Source of the DNA: Channallabes apus
Lineage: Eukaryota > Chordata > Actinopteri > Siluriformes > Clariidae
Direction of reading: 5' to 3'
Assembly (NCBI GenBank): GCA_030522415.1
Contig: CM060125.1
Span: 29,649,167-29,713,166 of the forward strand
Length of the DNA stretch: 64,000 bases
Part shown: positions 40,757-54,727 of the stretch, one piece after another
How the letters are laid out: each line of letters opens with the position of its first letter
How positions within the stretch are numbered: position 1 is the stretch's first letter
Position numbers and translations under genes: made by a program
The notes under the pieces: model-generated
Database searches by the model: none
Told to the model about the DNA's origin: nothing
The model's input: the letters and a program-made list of their open reading frames with translations, nothing else

Positions 40757-41200
40757 TGTGTTTGACGGTGTGTACGGCGGTGTGTGTCAGCGTGCTGCTG
40801 ACGTGCAGTGCAGTGTGGAGCAGCAGCAGCAGTGTGAGTGTGTACTGAAGGGCCTGCAGGAGCTGCTGGAGTTCGGCAAACTGAGACTCTCACACGCCAT
40901 CACACACCCGGAGCCACAGACCACACGCGAGCTACACACACTCCTCAGCACACACACGGTGAGGAGACTAATGTCATAAAGACACAGTGAGAGACTAAAG
41001 GGACGACGGATAGAGGGACAATTACTGCAGTTTATACATGTATACACAACCACGAGGGACAGGACAGACAGACAGGTAGACGGACAGACAGAGACAGACA
41101 GGTAGACGGACAGACAGAGAGACATAGACAGACACAGACAGGTAGTTGTGTAGAGCAAAAACAGGAAACATTGACCATATAAGGAAAGTAAAGATCAGAC

Positions 41201-41242
<42 letters not shown>

Positions 41243-43016
41243 GGCGGTTGTTGTGATTATTAAATTGTATATTGTATATATTCGTTACGTCTCCTCTACA
41301 TGCAGAAGTTCTTCCTGTCTCTGAACTCCCGCCTGCGAGCTCTGCAGCACCTGACTGCCCGCCTGCCCGATGGCGCCCTCTGTAGGTGGAACAGCGCAGT
41401 GGCAGAGCTGGAGGACCGGGCGGATGAGCTTCAGCGTCAGGCTCGGGAGAGTGGCGCCGCCCTGCAGGTGACATTACAGGTAGGAGCAAACTGTAACACG
41501 GGTCTGAGTCTGAGCGCTGACTCAACATTACTGAAGTGTTTAATTAACATACACGTGTAACATCGCGGCTCGCGGTGCTTTATTCCTCTTATACCACACT
41601 GTCAGTCAGATGACTGCGACTGTAAATATTTACTTATTACACATCGTACTTTATTTATTTATTCGGTCAAAACGCTGTTAATTCGTATTGATATTGTGAT
41701 TAAAAATTCTGTGAATTCTGTGTTATTTTCTGTGAAATTATGGATCTTTTAGTGAATTATAATATATTTACTAGTTTGCGCTTAATCTTTAAATTGGTAA
41801 AATGTTACAATTTCTACTGAATATTTTGTGTTTAACATATTTCTATTAATTGTAGAAATGGCATTAAGAATTGGGATGTGATGTATATATGCTGTACTGT
41901 ATATATTTTTGTCGTATCGCTCCACCGCTAGTTTTAACACATCTTGTTAGTTCCTGTTTCCACTCACACTACAGCAGCTATAAACTGTTGTTCCTTCACC
42001 AGCTTCTTTCTTATAATGAACAAGTCAGAGTTACCGCTTTATCTCCGAATGTTACGAAAGCACTGACACTTCATAGTCCTTCTACAGATGTTAGTTAAAC
42101 CGTATCAGCACATGCTATATATACATGATAAATTTGTTTACGTGGCAGATCTGGCGCATAATTCGTTACTATCAGAGTATAATATATAGGATTGTGCGGT
42201 TGTATGGTGAGTGAAGCTCATTTGCGTTTAGAGACACCGACAATGAAACAGTGTGTTTGAAACAGGAAGAACTTCAGGGATGCCAGAGTGCAGGATCTGG
42301 GTGGAACCGTTAACAGACACACTTTTGGAGACCTCTAATACTTTACTCATTAAAAAGAAGTATACAGTAATATGGAACCTTTAATATAAGGTGGTGCTAC
42401 ACTACTGTACTGTATTGCCAATGGTGCAGTTAAAGAGGATTAAACACCTTTTGATCGTCACAATCAAGAACTAAAGCTTCACTGTGGTGTAATGTGTGTG
42501 TTTAAGGTGTGGACTCGGTGGGAGGCGAAAAAATCCTGGTTGGAGAAACTGCTTCAAGAGCTGGAGCATCAGCTTCCCAGCATGCAGTGGGAGGAGCCAA
42601 CGGAGGGGGCGCTACAGAGCAGTCTCTCGAGCTATGAAGTATGTCGAGTGTAACGATAGCACTGAGAAGACTGTAATTATTACATGAATATAATAACCCA
42701 CATTAACAATAACATATTATTATATAATAATGTAACTTTAAAATACAGTGGAACCTCGGATTACGAGCATAATTCGTTCCGAAAGCAGCCTTGTGTTCCA
42801 AAACACTCGTAAACGAAATGTAATTTACCCATAAGAAATAATGGAAACTTAAATACAGTAATTTGTTCTACAGCCCAAAAAAATAAATACATAAAAATAA
42901 TTAACGCAAAATATAAAGTAAAAATAAAACAAATTAACCTGGACTTTACCTTTAAAAAAAAAAGTCAAAAATAAATCCTGACAGTGTTTCCTGTTTGTGC
43001 GCGCAGGCACTTTTTT

Positions 43017-43057
<41 letters not shown>

Positions 43058-46000
43058 CTAGAGTAATTGGAGACTCTTGCTTTCAGCCCCTCCTGTCTCC
43101 CCCTTCTCATCTTACAGAGTAAAAATTTCTCCTCTCGTCTGAATTAAACACACACACACACATTAACGGAAAGACTGTTGTTCTCTTCAAAATTATTAAA
43201 GCTTCTCCACTTTATTTTAACGTTCTCAGCGTAACAGGCCGTTAATTCATGCTCGTGTAATGATGAGATGGAGAAACTGGTCGATGTCCGTTCTTATATT
43301 TTCTGCATTGTCGGGTTGTAGTACAAACTTTCAGGTGGATCCTGTTACTACTGAAGAACAAAACTCAAGCTCTATATCCTAGCTTACGTCTCACATTCAC
43401 GTTCACACACACACCAGACTGCATTACCCACAATGCATCTCCCACACTGGACTACATCATAACGTCATAAATCAACGTCTCTCTCCCGCTGCACTGTTTT
43501 ATTTCAAAATTAGCAATAAACACTAATGACACTTGTGTGAGCACAAACGAACAGAATCACTGCTGTAAAGTAAAACAAACAAACAAATGAACCACAACTT
43601 ACCTCTGAGCTGATTTTCTTCGGAGAGCAGAATGTGTGTGTCTCGCAGGGGTGTGTGTGTGTGTGCGCTTCTGAAGGGGGCTTCACTCACGCACAGATAC
43701 ACACACACCACTATGAGCTGAGGAAGAAAATAGTTTTTTAACCTCTGTATGGAGAATTTATTTTGCTTTACTCGCGCGCACACACGTGTGTTATAGGAAA
43801 CAGTACACACGCTGTACACACGCGCTTCCGAACACACAATAAAATATGTTTTACACACACACACATGTGGTCACAGTGTTATAGTAAACAGTACACGCGT
43901 GCACGGATGTTGATTATACCAGTAAGAGACGAGCACTAAGACCCAGCAGGGGAGACGATTACCCACAATTCTGCAGTGCAAGAGAGAGAAAAACCGTTGG
44001 CTCAGTTGTGATCACGTGACACTCGGCATCAAAACAAGAAGCGCATGCGTGATACGTAATACTCTGCGCTCGTAAACCAAGACAACACTCGTTTTCCAAA
44101 TCAAAATTTATTAAAAATCTTTGCTCGTCTTGCGGAACACTCGTAATCCGAGGTTCCACTGTACTAATTATATATGTAATTTAATATTTATAAACTATAA
44201 TATCTCCTGGTTATCAGACGCTGCAGGAGACCCTGGAGGCGAATAGTGCACAGATCGGTCTGGTTTTCGATCAGGCCAGCAGACTGGGGAAAGTGGGAGT
44301 GTCTGGTCGCATGATGGACGGTCTTGTGTGCAGAGTGGGCGTGGCTACTCTGGGGCTGAGACAGCGTTTAGTCGTCCTGCAAAGGAAAATAGAAACCGGA
44401 CGAGACTCCGCACAGCACCTGATAAAACTCTGGAGGAGGTAAAAAAAAATGTATTTAAAAAAAAAAAGGACAATTGTCTTAAATGTTTTTAATATTAAAT
44501 TTAAGAATATAATAAACACAAAAATAGGTTAATGATGGAGGTAAATCTGAAAGATTGAACGAGAATGATTCCCCTCACACACTCACACACACACAGGTAT
44601 CAGCGTGACTCCACAGCGATGACGGAGTGGATGAACCAAGCCAGAGAGCGTCTGAACAGCTGGAATGGTCACATGACCTCTTCAGGACGAGCCCTCCCCA
44701 ACTTCAATGAGTTTATAGTGAGTTAAAACAATCAGTCGATCATGTATCAGTGATTATGTACATTTTGAATGAACGCATTGAAATTGCAACAGTGCATGTT
44801 TTTATGAACACTACGTCTATATTTATCATCATCAGAGCTCTACTTTATTATATTGTGTTTATTTGACGTTATGTTCTTGTTGTTTTCAGGAGCTGTGTAA
44901 AGAGCTGGAGGTGAAATCGTCGCTCAAGGCTGCGGTAATCGGCGCCGGCACTGAGGTCCTGCAGATCAGCGAGAGACGCGAAGACACGAACACACACTCG
45001 CCATCAGCTGATCGTAACCCACAGTCAGGAGAGAGCGCCACCTCTGGAGACGATCACCGAGCTGAGGATGAAAAAGAAGAAGATTCCTCAAAAGACAAAG
45101 CTCTCACTCCTGACAGCAATGAAGGGGACGTCCGGGACGTGTCTCCGCTCGAAAGTTCACGAGGTGAAGCGGGAAGCTCCTCTGATGGTCCTGAAGATGG
45201 AAGTGCCTCCATGAAGATGTCAGAAGATGCCAGGACCAGCGGCAGGAGCACCGATGCGGTCGGGGTGATGGCGCTGTCTCCTGTCCTGCTGTCTCTGAAA
45301 GATCACCTGACTGAGGTGGAGCACTGCTGGGCGGAGATTAACAATAAGATCGCTGCAGTGCAACAGGAGCTACATCAGGTGAGGGGGAGGACGAAGAAGA
45401 CGCTCGCTGCGGTTAGACATCTGACTGAAATCATCGACATTAGAGAAGAGAACGTATCTGGTTATGATCATGTCGTGGGAACAGTAATTCAATAATGTCT
45501 TCCGCATGTGTTTTTTTTTCTAATGAAGCTCATCAAGAAAGCTAAACTTCAATCCCGGAAACGTGTCCCATCACCTAATGGTACCCCCACCTGGGGCAAA
45601 CGTGCACAAATTTATTCTAACAAGAGTGAAAGTGTGTTTGCGATGAATAAAATCTTAACTTTACCAAACTTAAGCTAAACTAAGTTAACACACATGTTGT
45701 CACAGCCACCCGGATTGTGACCCTTTTCGTGCTCCACAATGTGCTACTACTGTAGGACCCGGATTTATCTTAAAGTGCCCCTATTATTCCATTTTAAAGG
45801 TTGCTAATATTGCATAATGAGTCTCTTAAAACAGGTTTACATGTATGCACGGTCAAAAAACACTTTAGTTTTCTCCAAAAATAGATTTAATTTGACCCCA
45901 TTTCTAAATGATTCCTAAACGACTCGTGTGAAGCAGTTCGAAGATTCAGTCTGTCTAAACCCCGCCTTTCCGTGAGCCCTCACTGCTGTGATTGGTCAGA

Positions 46001-46699
46001 TCGCGCGGTCCTTTATGATTGGTCTACCGCTACAGCGTGTGTCAATACATAGAAAAGATGGCGTCGGTTTTACCGTATCGATTCGAGCCGGAGTCTGACG
46101 ACGAAACGGTTGAAGTGGCACATCGACAAGTTTCGCTAGTACGACTGGAGCCGGACGTTTCTCAGTGGTAAGTGTCGTATGTTAACAAGAGTGCGGTAAC
46201 GTTAATTGTAAGATGGCGGGCAAGTTGTTTGCGACGTAGAACGTGGGCGGACATTATGCAAATATGGTACGTAGTGACGTGGATCCGTAACAGAGAAAGA
46301 TTCGAATTACTTTCTAGACTTCATTTATCGTGCACTGTCGGTGTTGCAGTTTCACATACAGCTACATGACACACTGCATGAAAGATCATATTTGAAAACA
46401 CATAATAGGGACTTTAAAAGCCGTTATTAGAATAATAGTCACACCTTCTATTCGAATTTAAATCCTAATCATTAATGTATTCATGTATCTCTTTTTATTT
46501 TTCTTTAGTTTCTATTGATTTGTGTTTCTTTTTTATTTTTGACTCTTCTTCTTTCTAGAGTTTTGTGATTCTCCCTTCATACCTGTATGTCTCCTGTTTG
46601 TCATTTTGCCTGTTTTTCTCTATTTATTATCTTTGTTTTTCTTTATCTTTGATTACATCCTTTGTCTTTTTTACATGTTTCTTTGTATCTCTCTGTGTT

Positions 46700-46756
<57 letters not shown>

Positions 46757-49700
46757 CTCTTTAGCATGTGGTGGAGAGTGTGGCCCCTCAGTCCCTGCTC
46801 TTGGAGGTGTGTGAATGGATGAGTGGAGCTGAAGGACACTTGCAGGATGCAGAGAAACACACACTGTCTTTAAACACAACATCAAACCTCACACGCCAAC
46901 TCAACACATACAAGGTAAAGACGTAAAGCTAAAGTGTGTGTTAGAATTGTTCAGCTAATTAACATAAAGTTACTGAAGTCATTTACATGTGTGTGTGTGT
47001 GTGTGTGTAGGAGCTGAGACGAGCGCAGGTGTGTGTGCAGATGTCAGTGAACTTCCTGAACCAGACGCAGGTGAAACACACCGAGCCGAACCTCAGAAAC
47101 AAACACACAGCATTCGCTGAGCAACTCGGTGAGATGAACCTGCGCTGGACTGCACTGCAAACACACCTTTACACACAGGTAAACACACACACACACACAC
47201 ACACTTCCTCTCGTACACATTAACACAAGTCTATTTGTAAAGATATGAGAATAAGAAACCCACCTATTTCTCTCAGACGCAGCATCTCGAGCAGCAGCTG
47301 AGCCTCTGCGCGGACCGGCGCGGCAAACTGCGCCTCCTGAGCGCCTGGGTCAAAGGTCGTGAGGCGTGGATCCGCCTGGCGGAGCGGCCCGTCAGTCACG
47401 GTGCGGCGGAAAAACATCTGAAACAGTGTGAGGTCAGAGCGTACAGTAATCATTGAACCGTCCTCTACCGCCGCGGGACCTCAAGGGGGCACCAGAGATC
47501 ACAGGGCTACGTTTAATAAGATCAGAATAGCAGCAGACTGTACTTTCTGTTTTTCAGGAGTTGGAGGAGGAGCTAAAGGCCAAGTCCGCTAAGCTGAATG
47601 AGATGAGGAAGAGGAGGCTGAGCAACGATGATGAAGAGCTCACAGACGCAGGCTTCATCAGTCAGATTAACTCCGTCTCACAGACACTAACGGCTTTAAC
47701 CGGACAGGTACAGAAATCAGAATCAGAAGGTGCTTTAGTGCTTTAGTGCGTTTACACACACAAGGAATGTGTGCTTATATGGAAACCCTGTTACAAAAAT
47801 TAACAGCTCTCTAAATTAACATAATAGTATATTTTTTTGTGTGATAGAAACAACAGAAAACAACAATAAAAACATGTGATCGTGTGTATCTGTGCTATTT
47901 CTTCGCCTATTTGACCAATTCTTTGCTCAGTCATGTTTGGGTTGTCGGTTAAAATGGACTAAAATTCAGTTCATCATGTTGGCTATTTAGTGCAGAAAAA
48001 AATAATACGTCACTCTGTACTGCACAATCCTGAGCCCTGTATATGTTTATTAAAAAAAAGAACAACAACAAAAAAAATTATGGCTAAAATACTCTGAGCT
48101 TTAAGGGCTGCGAGAAATAAAACATTTGTGAACATGCTGTAATAGGAGAGCAGTAACTTTACGGAGGTAACAGGATCTGTGTTTGATCTGTGATTCATAT
48201 TTGATTTATCTGTTTCATCTGTGACAGATCTTTGATTGATCTGTGTTTGATCTTTGATTGATCTGTAGTTGAGTTTTCCTATTTCACTGATTTTCATTTT
48301 TATATATTTTATTTTAGTCTATGCTTAATGACATTTATTCATTTATTATTATGCTTTTAAAAATATTCATTTCTTATTTTAAAATATCAATAACTGATGT
48401 GCTTTACTTCCTGTATATGCTGCAGACCGGCGTTCTGAACCAAGCTCTGCGTCGTGCATGTGAGGCGTGGTCTGCGTTCGAAAGTGGGTGGAGCCAAGTG
48501 GCACAGCACACTCTGAGAATTTGTCAGTCCCTTGAACATTGCCACGCCCCTCACACCTCCCTCACAGCGCTCCAGAAGAGCCTCGATAAGCTCCAGGTAC
48601 TTTATTTACTGTAAAAACGTCCCTGAGTTTCTTTTCAAATAAAATTTTTGGGATGTAGGTACGAGAGCGAGTCGACAATTATCCGCACTCCGGTTATATT
48701 AAGCCTTCCGTTGGCCACTCTGTCTCATCAGCGCTTCCCAACCGAGGCTCCTCCTGTCTCTCCAGTCACTGCTCTGCAGGTGTGAAGGTCTTACATGGGT
48801 TCATTTGTAACTGCGGTGCGAGAAAAAATTGATGCCTCATTTGTGAATTGCATGAATGAAGAGCAGCGTGCAGGTGAACCCGGAGCTGAAACATAAAGAG
48901 AAGTGTCTGTATATCTGCGGACAATGTTTGTAGAGGTTCTCTAAGAAATGAAAGTTCCTTAAAGAGAGTCGTTACTGGTGACGAGACACGGATTCATCAC
49001 TACGAGCCTGAGAGTAAACGGCTGAGAGTCTGGAACGGAAACATCCTCGGAGAAAATGTTCAAAAGTCGACCGTCAGCTGGAAAATTCATCAACACCTTA
49101 CATTTTTTCTGGATTCTCAAGGATCAGAAGTATTGGAATGTCATCAGTCCGTCAGACTTTCACAAACTGTTTGGTTTCCCTGAAAGCAGCCCTATGAGGA
49201 CGAAGATTCACTCCTGATGAAGAAGTGAAGACAGCGGTGCATTCGTGTCTCGTAGCTCAGACTAAAACGTTTTCTAACGAGGGAACACGAGAGCATGTTG
49301 ACGGAAGTGTATTGAAGAGCAAAACATGTAAAAAAAATAAAAAATAAATAAAAGACGTATTTTTCTTTTCAAGAAGGTAATGAACGTAAATTCTACAGCC
49401 AGTGTGCGGATAATTTTTGACTCACCCTAGTCATAAGTATAAGAGAAGTAAACGTGAGCTCGTGAGCTTCTTTGTCTAGGAATGAATATTTCAAGACAGT
49501 CGACGCATCGTTACACTTTCATTGTAATTACGTAATATAATTCTACTTTTTTTTTTTTTTTTTTATTAGTCTTTGCAATCCGAAGCTGAGGAAGCCGATA
49601 AAACCTGGGAGGGGTTCGACCTCACGTCCTCCAGTCTGATCAGTTCCATCCACACAGACGCCTCACAGTTAATATCTGAAGAGTTGGAGCAGGAGAGGTT

Positions 49701-49760
49701 ACGGTCAGTCACGTGTCAAAAAATAACAAATACAACAACAACAAAAAGATGATGCTCATA

Positions 49761-49794
<34 letters not shown>

Positions 49795-50627
49795 GCTATC
49801 CAGGTGGTCTGAGGCGAAACAAGATCTCGCACACACCTCAGCGAGGTTACACTCTCTGCTCCAGGTGTGGAAAGTCTTCTCAGACTTGTCGTCTTCCTGC
49901 TCAGAGACGATACAGCAGGCGAAGCAGCGACTCGGTGACGTCTCGAACACGGCGTCTGAGCACAAGAACGAGACGGAAAGACTCGCAGCCTGTATACAGC
50001 GTTTACACGTGAGTTCGGTCCAGTCGTGTGTGAGAACGAGGCGTGAATACAACGTCTTATAGCTTATCTGTATTTAATGTTTGAAACGTCAAATGATAAA
50101 CTCTGATTAATAATCTGTTTAACCGACAAACAATACAAATAACTGCATGTGACATACAGGACCAGTCAAAAGTTTGTACACACATTCTAACTCAATGTTA
50201 TATTTCATTATTTTAGACTTTCTAGAGCAATTTCTGAGACTGAACAGTGAGCAGCGTATACACCAGTGTCATGTCTTCATGATACACGTCTTCATGACTT
50301 TTTTAATGTAATCTTCAATAACAGTTGTGTGGACATTCGGTTTGTCTAACACACCCTCATGCGTGTATCATACTACTGATGGTCTTTGGTCACATGACCC
50401 ACATGGCCTCATTGCTGTTATCTGTTGTCCAGGGGTTGCTGGAGGACACACACTCTCTCCAGAGCGACTTGGACCGAACGCTCGAGGCTTCAAAAGAGCT
50501 GATCGGACAGACGGAGCCGCCGGCCGCCGCCTTCATCCAGTCAGAGTGTCGGATCGTCACGCGCGGAGTCCATCAGTACGAGCAGGACGCGAGGAGGACG
50601 CTGGGAGAGATGCAGGTACGGATACGC

Positions 50628-50662
<35 letters not shown>

Positions 50663-50698
50663 GTGCTTAAATTGTGGACTGAAATCTAAGTTGTGTGT

Positions 50699-50746
<48 letters not shown>

Positions 50747-51304
50747 GAGAACATCAAGCAGCTTGAGGAGTTCGAGCAGCTACTGGAGTCACTAGAGACG
50801 TATTTAATGGAGCGGACGAGCTGCCAAGGAGACACACACACTCAAGACAGAGAGATATCAGAGGTCTCACACACACACACACACACAAACATAAAAAAAA
50901 AAACAAGAACGTAAGTTAATAAGAATTTTTTTTTTTTTTGTAATTTTTTTTATTTAGATTAAGATATTTTATTTTCTAAATAAGATTTATTTTTTAACAT
51001 TTTTGTCATATTTAATGACATTTGTAAAATAATGCTAGATAAAATAAATAAAAGTCAAGAATAGTGTAATTTAATTTAGTTTTCTTTTTATTAACATTAT
51101 ATACTTTTACTTTAGTATAATTTATTTATTAAAACTGTATTTTTAAAACTGCAACATTATTAATGTTTTTTTGTTTGTTTTTAATCTCATGCCTTCCATA
51201 AAAAACATCTATTTCCTTCTAAACGTCTAAAAAATCTTTTATTTGAATGTTTTTCATGATGTCCATTAACTGTTTTTACTGTTTAATGTGAATAGGTCCG
51301 TGAT

Positions 51305-51338
<34 letters not shown>

Positions 51339-51605
51339 TCTGCAGTGCGGTCTGTTGGAGTTGAGCCGTCGCTCGGCCGACGTGGCGATGCTGAACGAGT
51401 CGAGTTACAGACTGACCCTGAGTGACCCCGTGACCCGCAGACTGCAGAGTCTGAACAAGAAGTGGATTCAGGCGTCCACACACACTCAGGAGAGGTGCAG
51501 GTCAGACACCGGGGGATGGGGGGGGGGGGTTACTGTCCCTCTACACACAAGTGTGTCTCTGTACACACAAGTAGTATGTACTACTCTTTCTAATTCTGTG
51601 TGTGT

Positions 51606-51639
<34 letters not shown>

Positions 51640-52445
51640 CGAGCTGCAGGCCGTGTCTCTCCAGCAGCAGGTGTTTGAGGACAGATGTGGGACGTGGATG
51701 TCGTTCCTGCAGAGGATGGAGGACAGTCTAGCAGAAGAGATCGCGTCCACTTACCCTGCGCTCAGAGAGCAGCTACGCACACACCAGGTGCTGCACACAC
51801 ACACACACACACATACACACACACACTGTTTGCGTTTTCGTGGCAACAGTTTGAATCTGCAAACTAATAAAACAAAAAGAATATTTCTCAAAACTGTGTC
51901 GGTTTCTTATAATAAACAATATACAACGATGCGGATAAAATAAATAGAATTCTCAAAATAACCAGGCGATTGGTATAAAACTTTTTAAAAAGGCAATTGC
52001 ACTCTGATAAAGTTTTAAACAGGTGAGGGGAAAAAAAACGTCTGTTCACTTTAGCATATCGCTGAAAACGATTTAAAAAATCTACTGAGACGACAATATA
52101 CATATCGTAAGACGTAAGTCTGTATTAACAGTATGGCATTACAGAGGGCGATAAGGAGGGCGTGGCCAAGTGAGCGTTACAGCACGCGACCTGATGTGGA
52201 TTTTCCCAGGTGGTTATGAGGTCAGATAAACACTCCTGACCCTAACAGTGTCAGTGTCTCTGTCTCTCAGGGGTTTCAGGCTCAGCTTTCACTCGGCCAT
52301 CAGATTCTACACTCGGTGATCACTGAGGCTCTGCAGCTGCTACAGAGGGGGGACGTGGAGGACAGGTGATAATAACAACAACAACAACAATAATAACAAT
52401 AACAAGAATGATGAAAGGACACCATTAAACAGGAATTGTTCTGTT

Positions 52446-52485
<40 letters not shown>

Positions 52486-54684
52486 GAGTGATTTCCTGTT
52501 GAAGCTGGCTCAGCTCAGAGAGCACTGGCAGGGCGCTGTACAGAGAGCGGCTCAGCGGCGCACCCTGGTGGACGGGTTGATACGCCACTGGCACCTTTAC
52601 ACACACACACTGCGCAGACTCAACACACTGCTCACGCTCGCGCACACACTCCTGTCTCCGGCCGGAGTCACACACTGCAGCGTGGTACAGCTCCGCCACT
52701 CGCTCACACAGCTCAAGGTGTGTGTGTGTTAGAGATCTGCATGAGTTCTGCTAATTAGCGTAATAATGAATTGAGAGGCTGATTTTTGCTAATTTGTTAG
52801 ATACTTAATTAAAGAATAATTAGATTTGATGTCTGATGAGCCCAGACTGAATTTTGCCCCCTTTTCTCCCCATCTCTCTTTTTCTCTCTCTCCCCCTCTC
52901 TCTCTCTGTCTCTCTCTCTCTCCTCAGCACACGGAGCTCCTCTTCCAGAGGTCTCTCTCCTCCTACCTGCTCCTGTTGGACGTGGGACGTCAGCTGTTCT
53001 CCGTTAGTGATGAGGAAACACAGACGAGGTTACAGACGGACCTCGCCGCCCTGCAGGACGACTGGGAGCGCTCACAGTGCACGCTGGCCAAGAGGAGGCG
53101 TCTCACCGATGATGTCATCAAGGTGGGAAAAAACATCACATCACTTTACTGAATTATTACACAGCAGGTACATGCAGTTAAACACAACTGCTGAATGTCC
53201 AGATGTTTATTTCTTTTTTTTATTTAACCGATATGTTTTGGGTTACTTTCTTTCAGGAGGAACGACAGAGGTATTGCGAAACCTTTATCAAAGTCGTGTG
53301 TAATTGAAATAAACAAGTGTATCAGTTTTATAATTGAAAAGCAGTCAGTTAACGATCTGGGTCACACGTGAGGAGCCTCAGTCCGGCAGTGTAGCTCGCC
53401 ACATCATCACACGTCTCCTGTCGTAAGAAGGTTAAAGTGCAAATGTTCGAGAGACAAAATATTACAGAGATTGTTTTAGTAGAAGCAGATGGAGTACAGA
53501 ATGTCCTCTTTATACTTTAGTTAAAACTCTATAAACCACTGAGGGAGAAAATCCTTCTTCCTTTTAGTGGATATTTCATCATCATTACATCATGATCTAA
53601 CAAATCTTTAAAGATTAATCATATTTATACACACAGTTTGTAATTTCAATCCAAACATCGATTTGTTGAATTGGGCAGAAATGCAGGTTTTAAATCTTTA
53701 AACTATGTTCCAGGAGGACCAGGGCATGGCACGCGTTAGTGTTTCACCTGATAACCACGCCCACTCCAATTAGGAACAGGCCGTTAATTAGCTGTTGTGT
53801 TAAATCAGGTTGCTCATAGGGAGATCATAAAGCATTACAATGTGCAGCAAAGTGGGTAACTTAATAAATATAATATTTTAATATTAAAAAAAAGTATAAA
53901 TTAGGTGTGACGGTGGGTTCGATTCCCACCTCGGGGTCTGTATGTGTATGGAGTTTGCATGTTTCTCCCTGTGCTCTGTGGGTTTCCTCCTGGTACTCCG
54001 GTTTCCTCCCACAGTCCAAAGACCTGCAGATTATGCTAATTGGCGTTCCCAAATCGCCCGTAGTGTGTGAATGTACGTGTGTGTGTGTGTGCCCTGTGAT
54101 GAAGTGGCACCTATCCCAGCGTGTACCCGCCTCGTGCCCCAAGTCTCCTAGGATTGGCTCCATTTAAAAAATAAATAAATAAATCCAAAATGTCATAAAG
54201 TTGCCGTCCTGGTTTCTTTAAAAAAAAAAGTGTCATGTAAAATTTATTTTTAAAACACATTTAGCAGTTGACCAAAGTGCCGTACAATCCTAAACTGACT
54301 GTAGACGCAAAAACAGACAATAAACAGACAATAAAATTAAATAAAATCCAAATAAAACAATAGGATTGCCTCCATTTTTAAAAATTAAAGGCGTCTGTTC
54401 TAACTGTGACACTGTGTTACTGTAAATAATAACAGTTTTATTATCCTTTATTTTCACTTTTAATCAATAAGTTTTAGCTGCATTTGTTGTTGAACCGACA
54501 GAAAATTAAATAACATCTTTAGAGCAGTGAGATTTGTTGTTTCAGCAAAAATGTGGTGCAATTATTGTTAAGGTTTCATTTCATTATTTACTTACTTAAT
54601 TATTTATTTGTTTGAGATGTGTTTATTATCTTTTCTCTGAAGTTGATCCTGGATTTAGACCTTGGATTATGGATTGAGTGTTAT

Positions 54685-54727
<43 letters not shown>

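Noticed and set aside
40459..40893. 144-codon minus-strand frame rich in His-Thr
   Set aside because: Antisense of a (TG)n tract plus exons 25-26.
43523..43864. 113-codon minus-strand frame in the MITE
   Set aside because: No transposase motif; a related frame around 30873-31235 is explained by shared MITE sequence.
45379..45495. Extension of exon 31 to the stop at 45493
   Set aside because: A good donor tcag|gtgagg at 45379 and continuation of the rod in exon 32 make this an open intron start.
53895..53925. A tRNA gene around gggttcgattcccacc
   Set aside because: Only the B-box-like part is present, followed by the body of a dispersed repeat.
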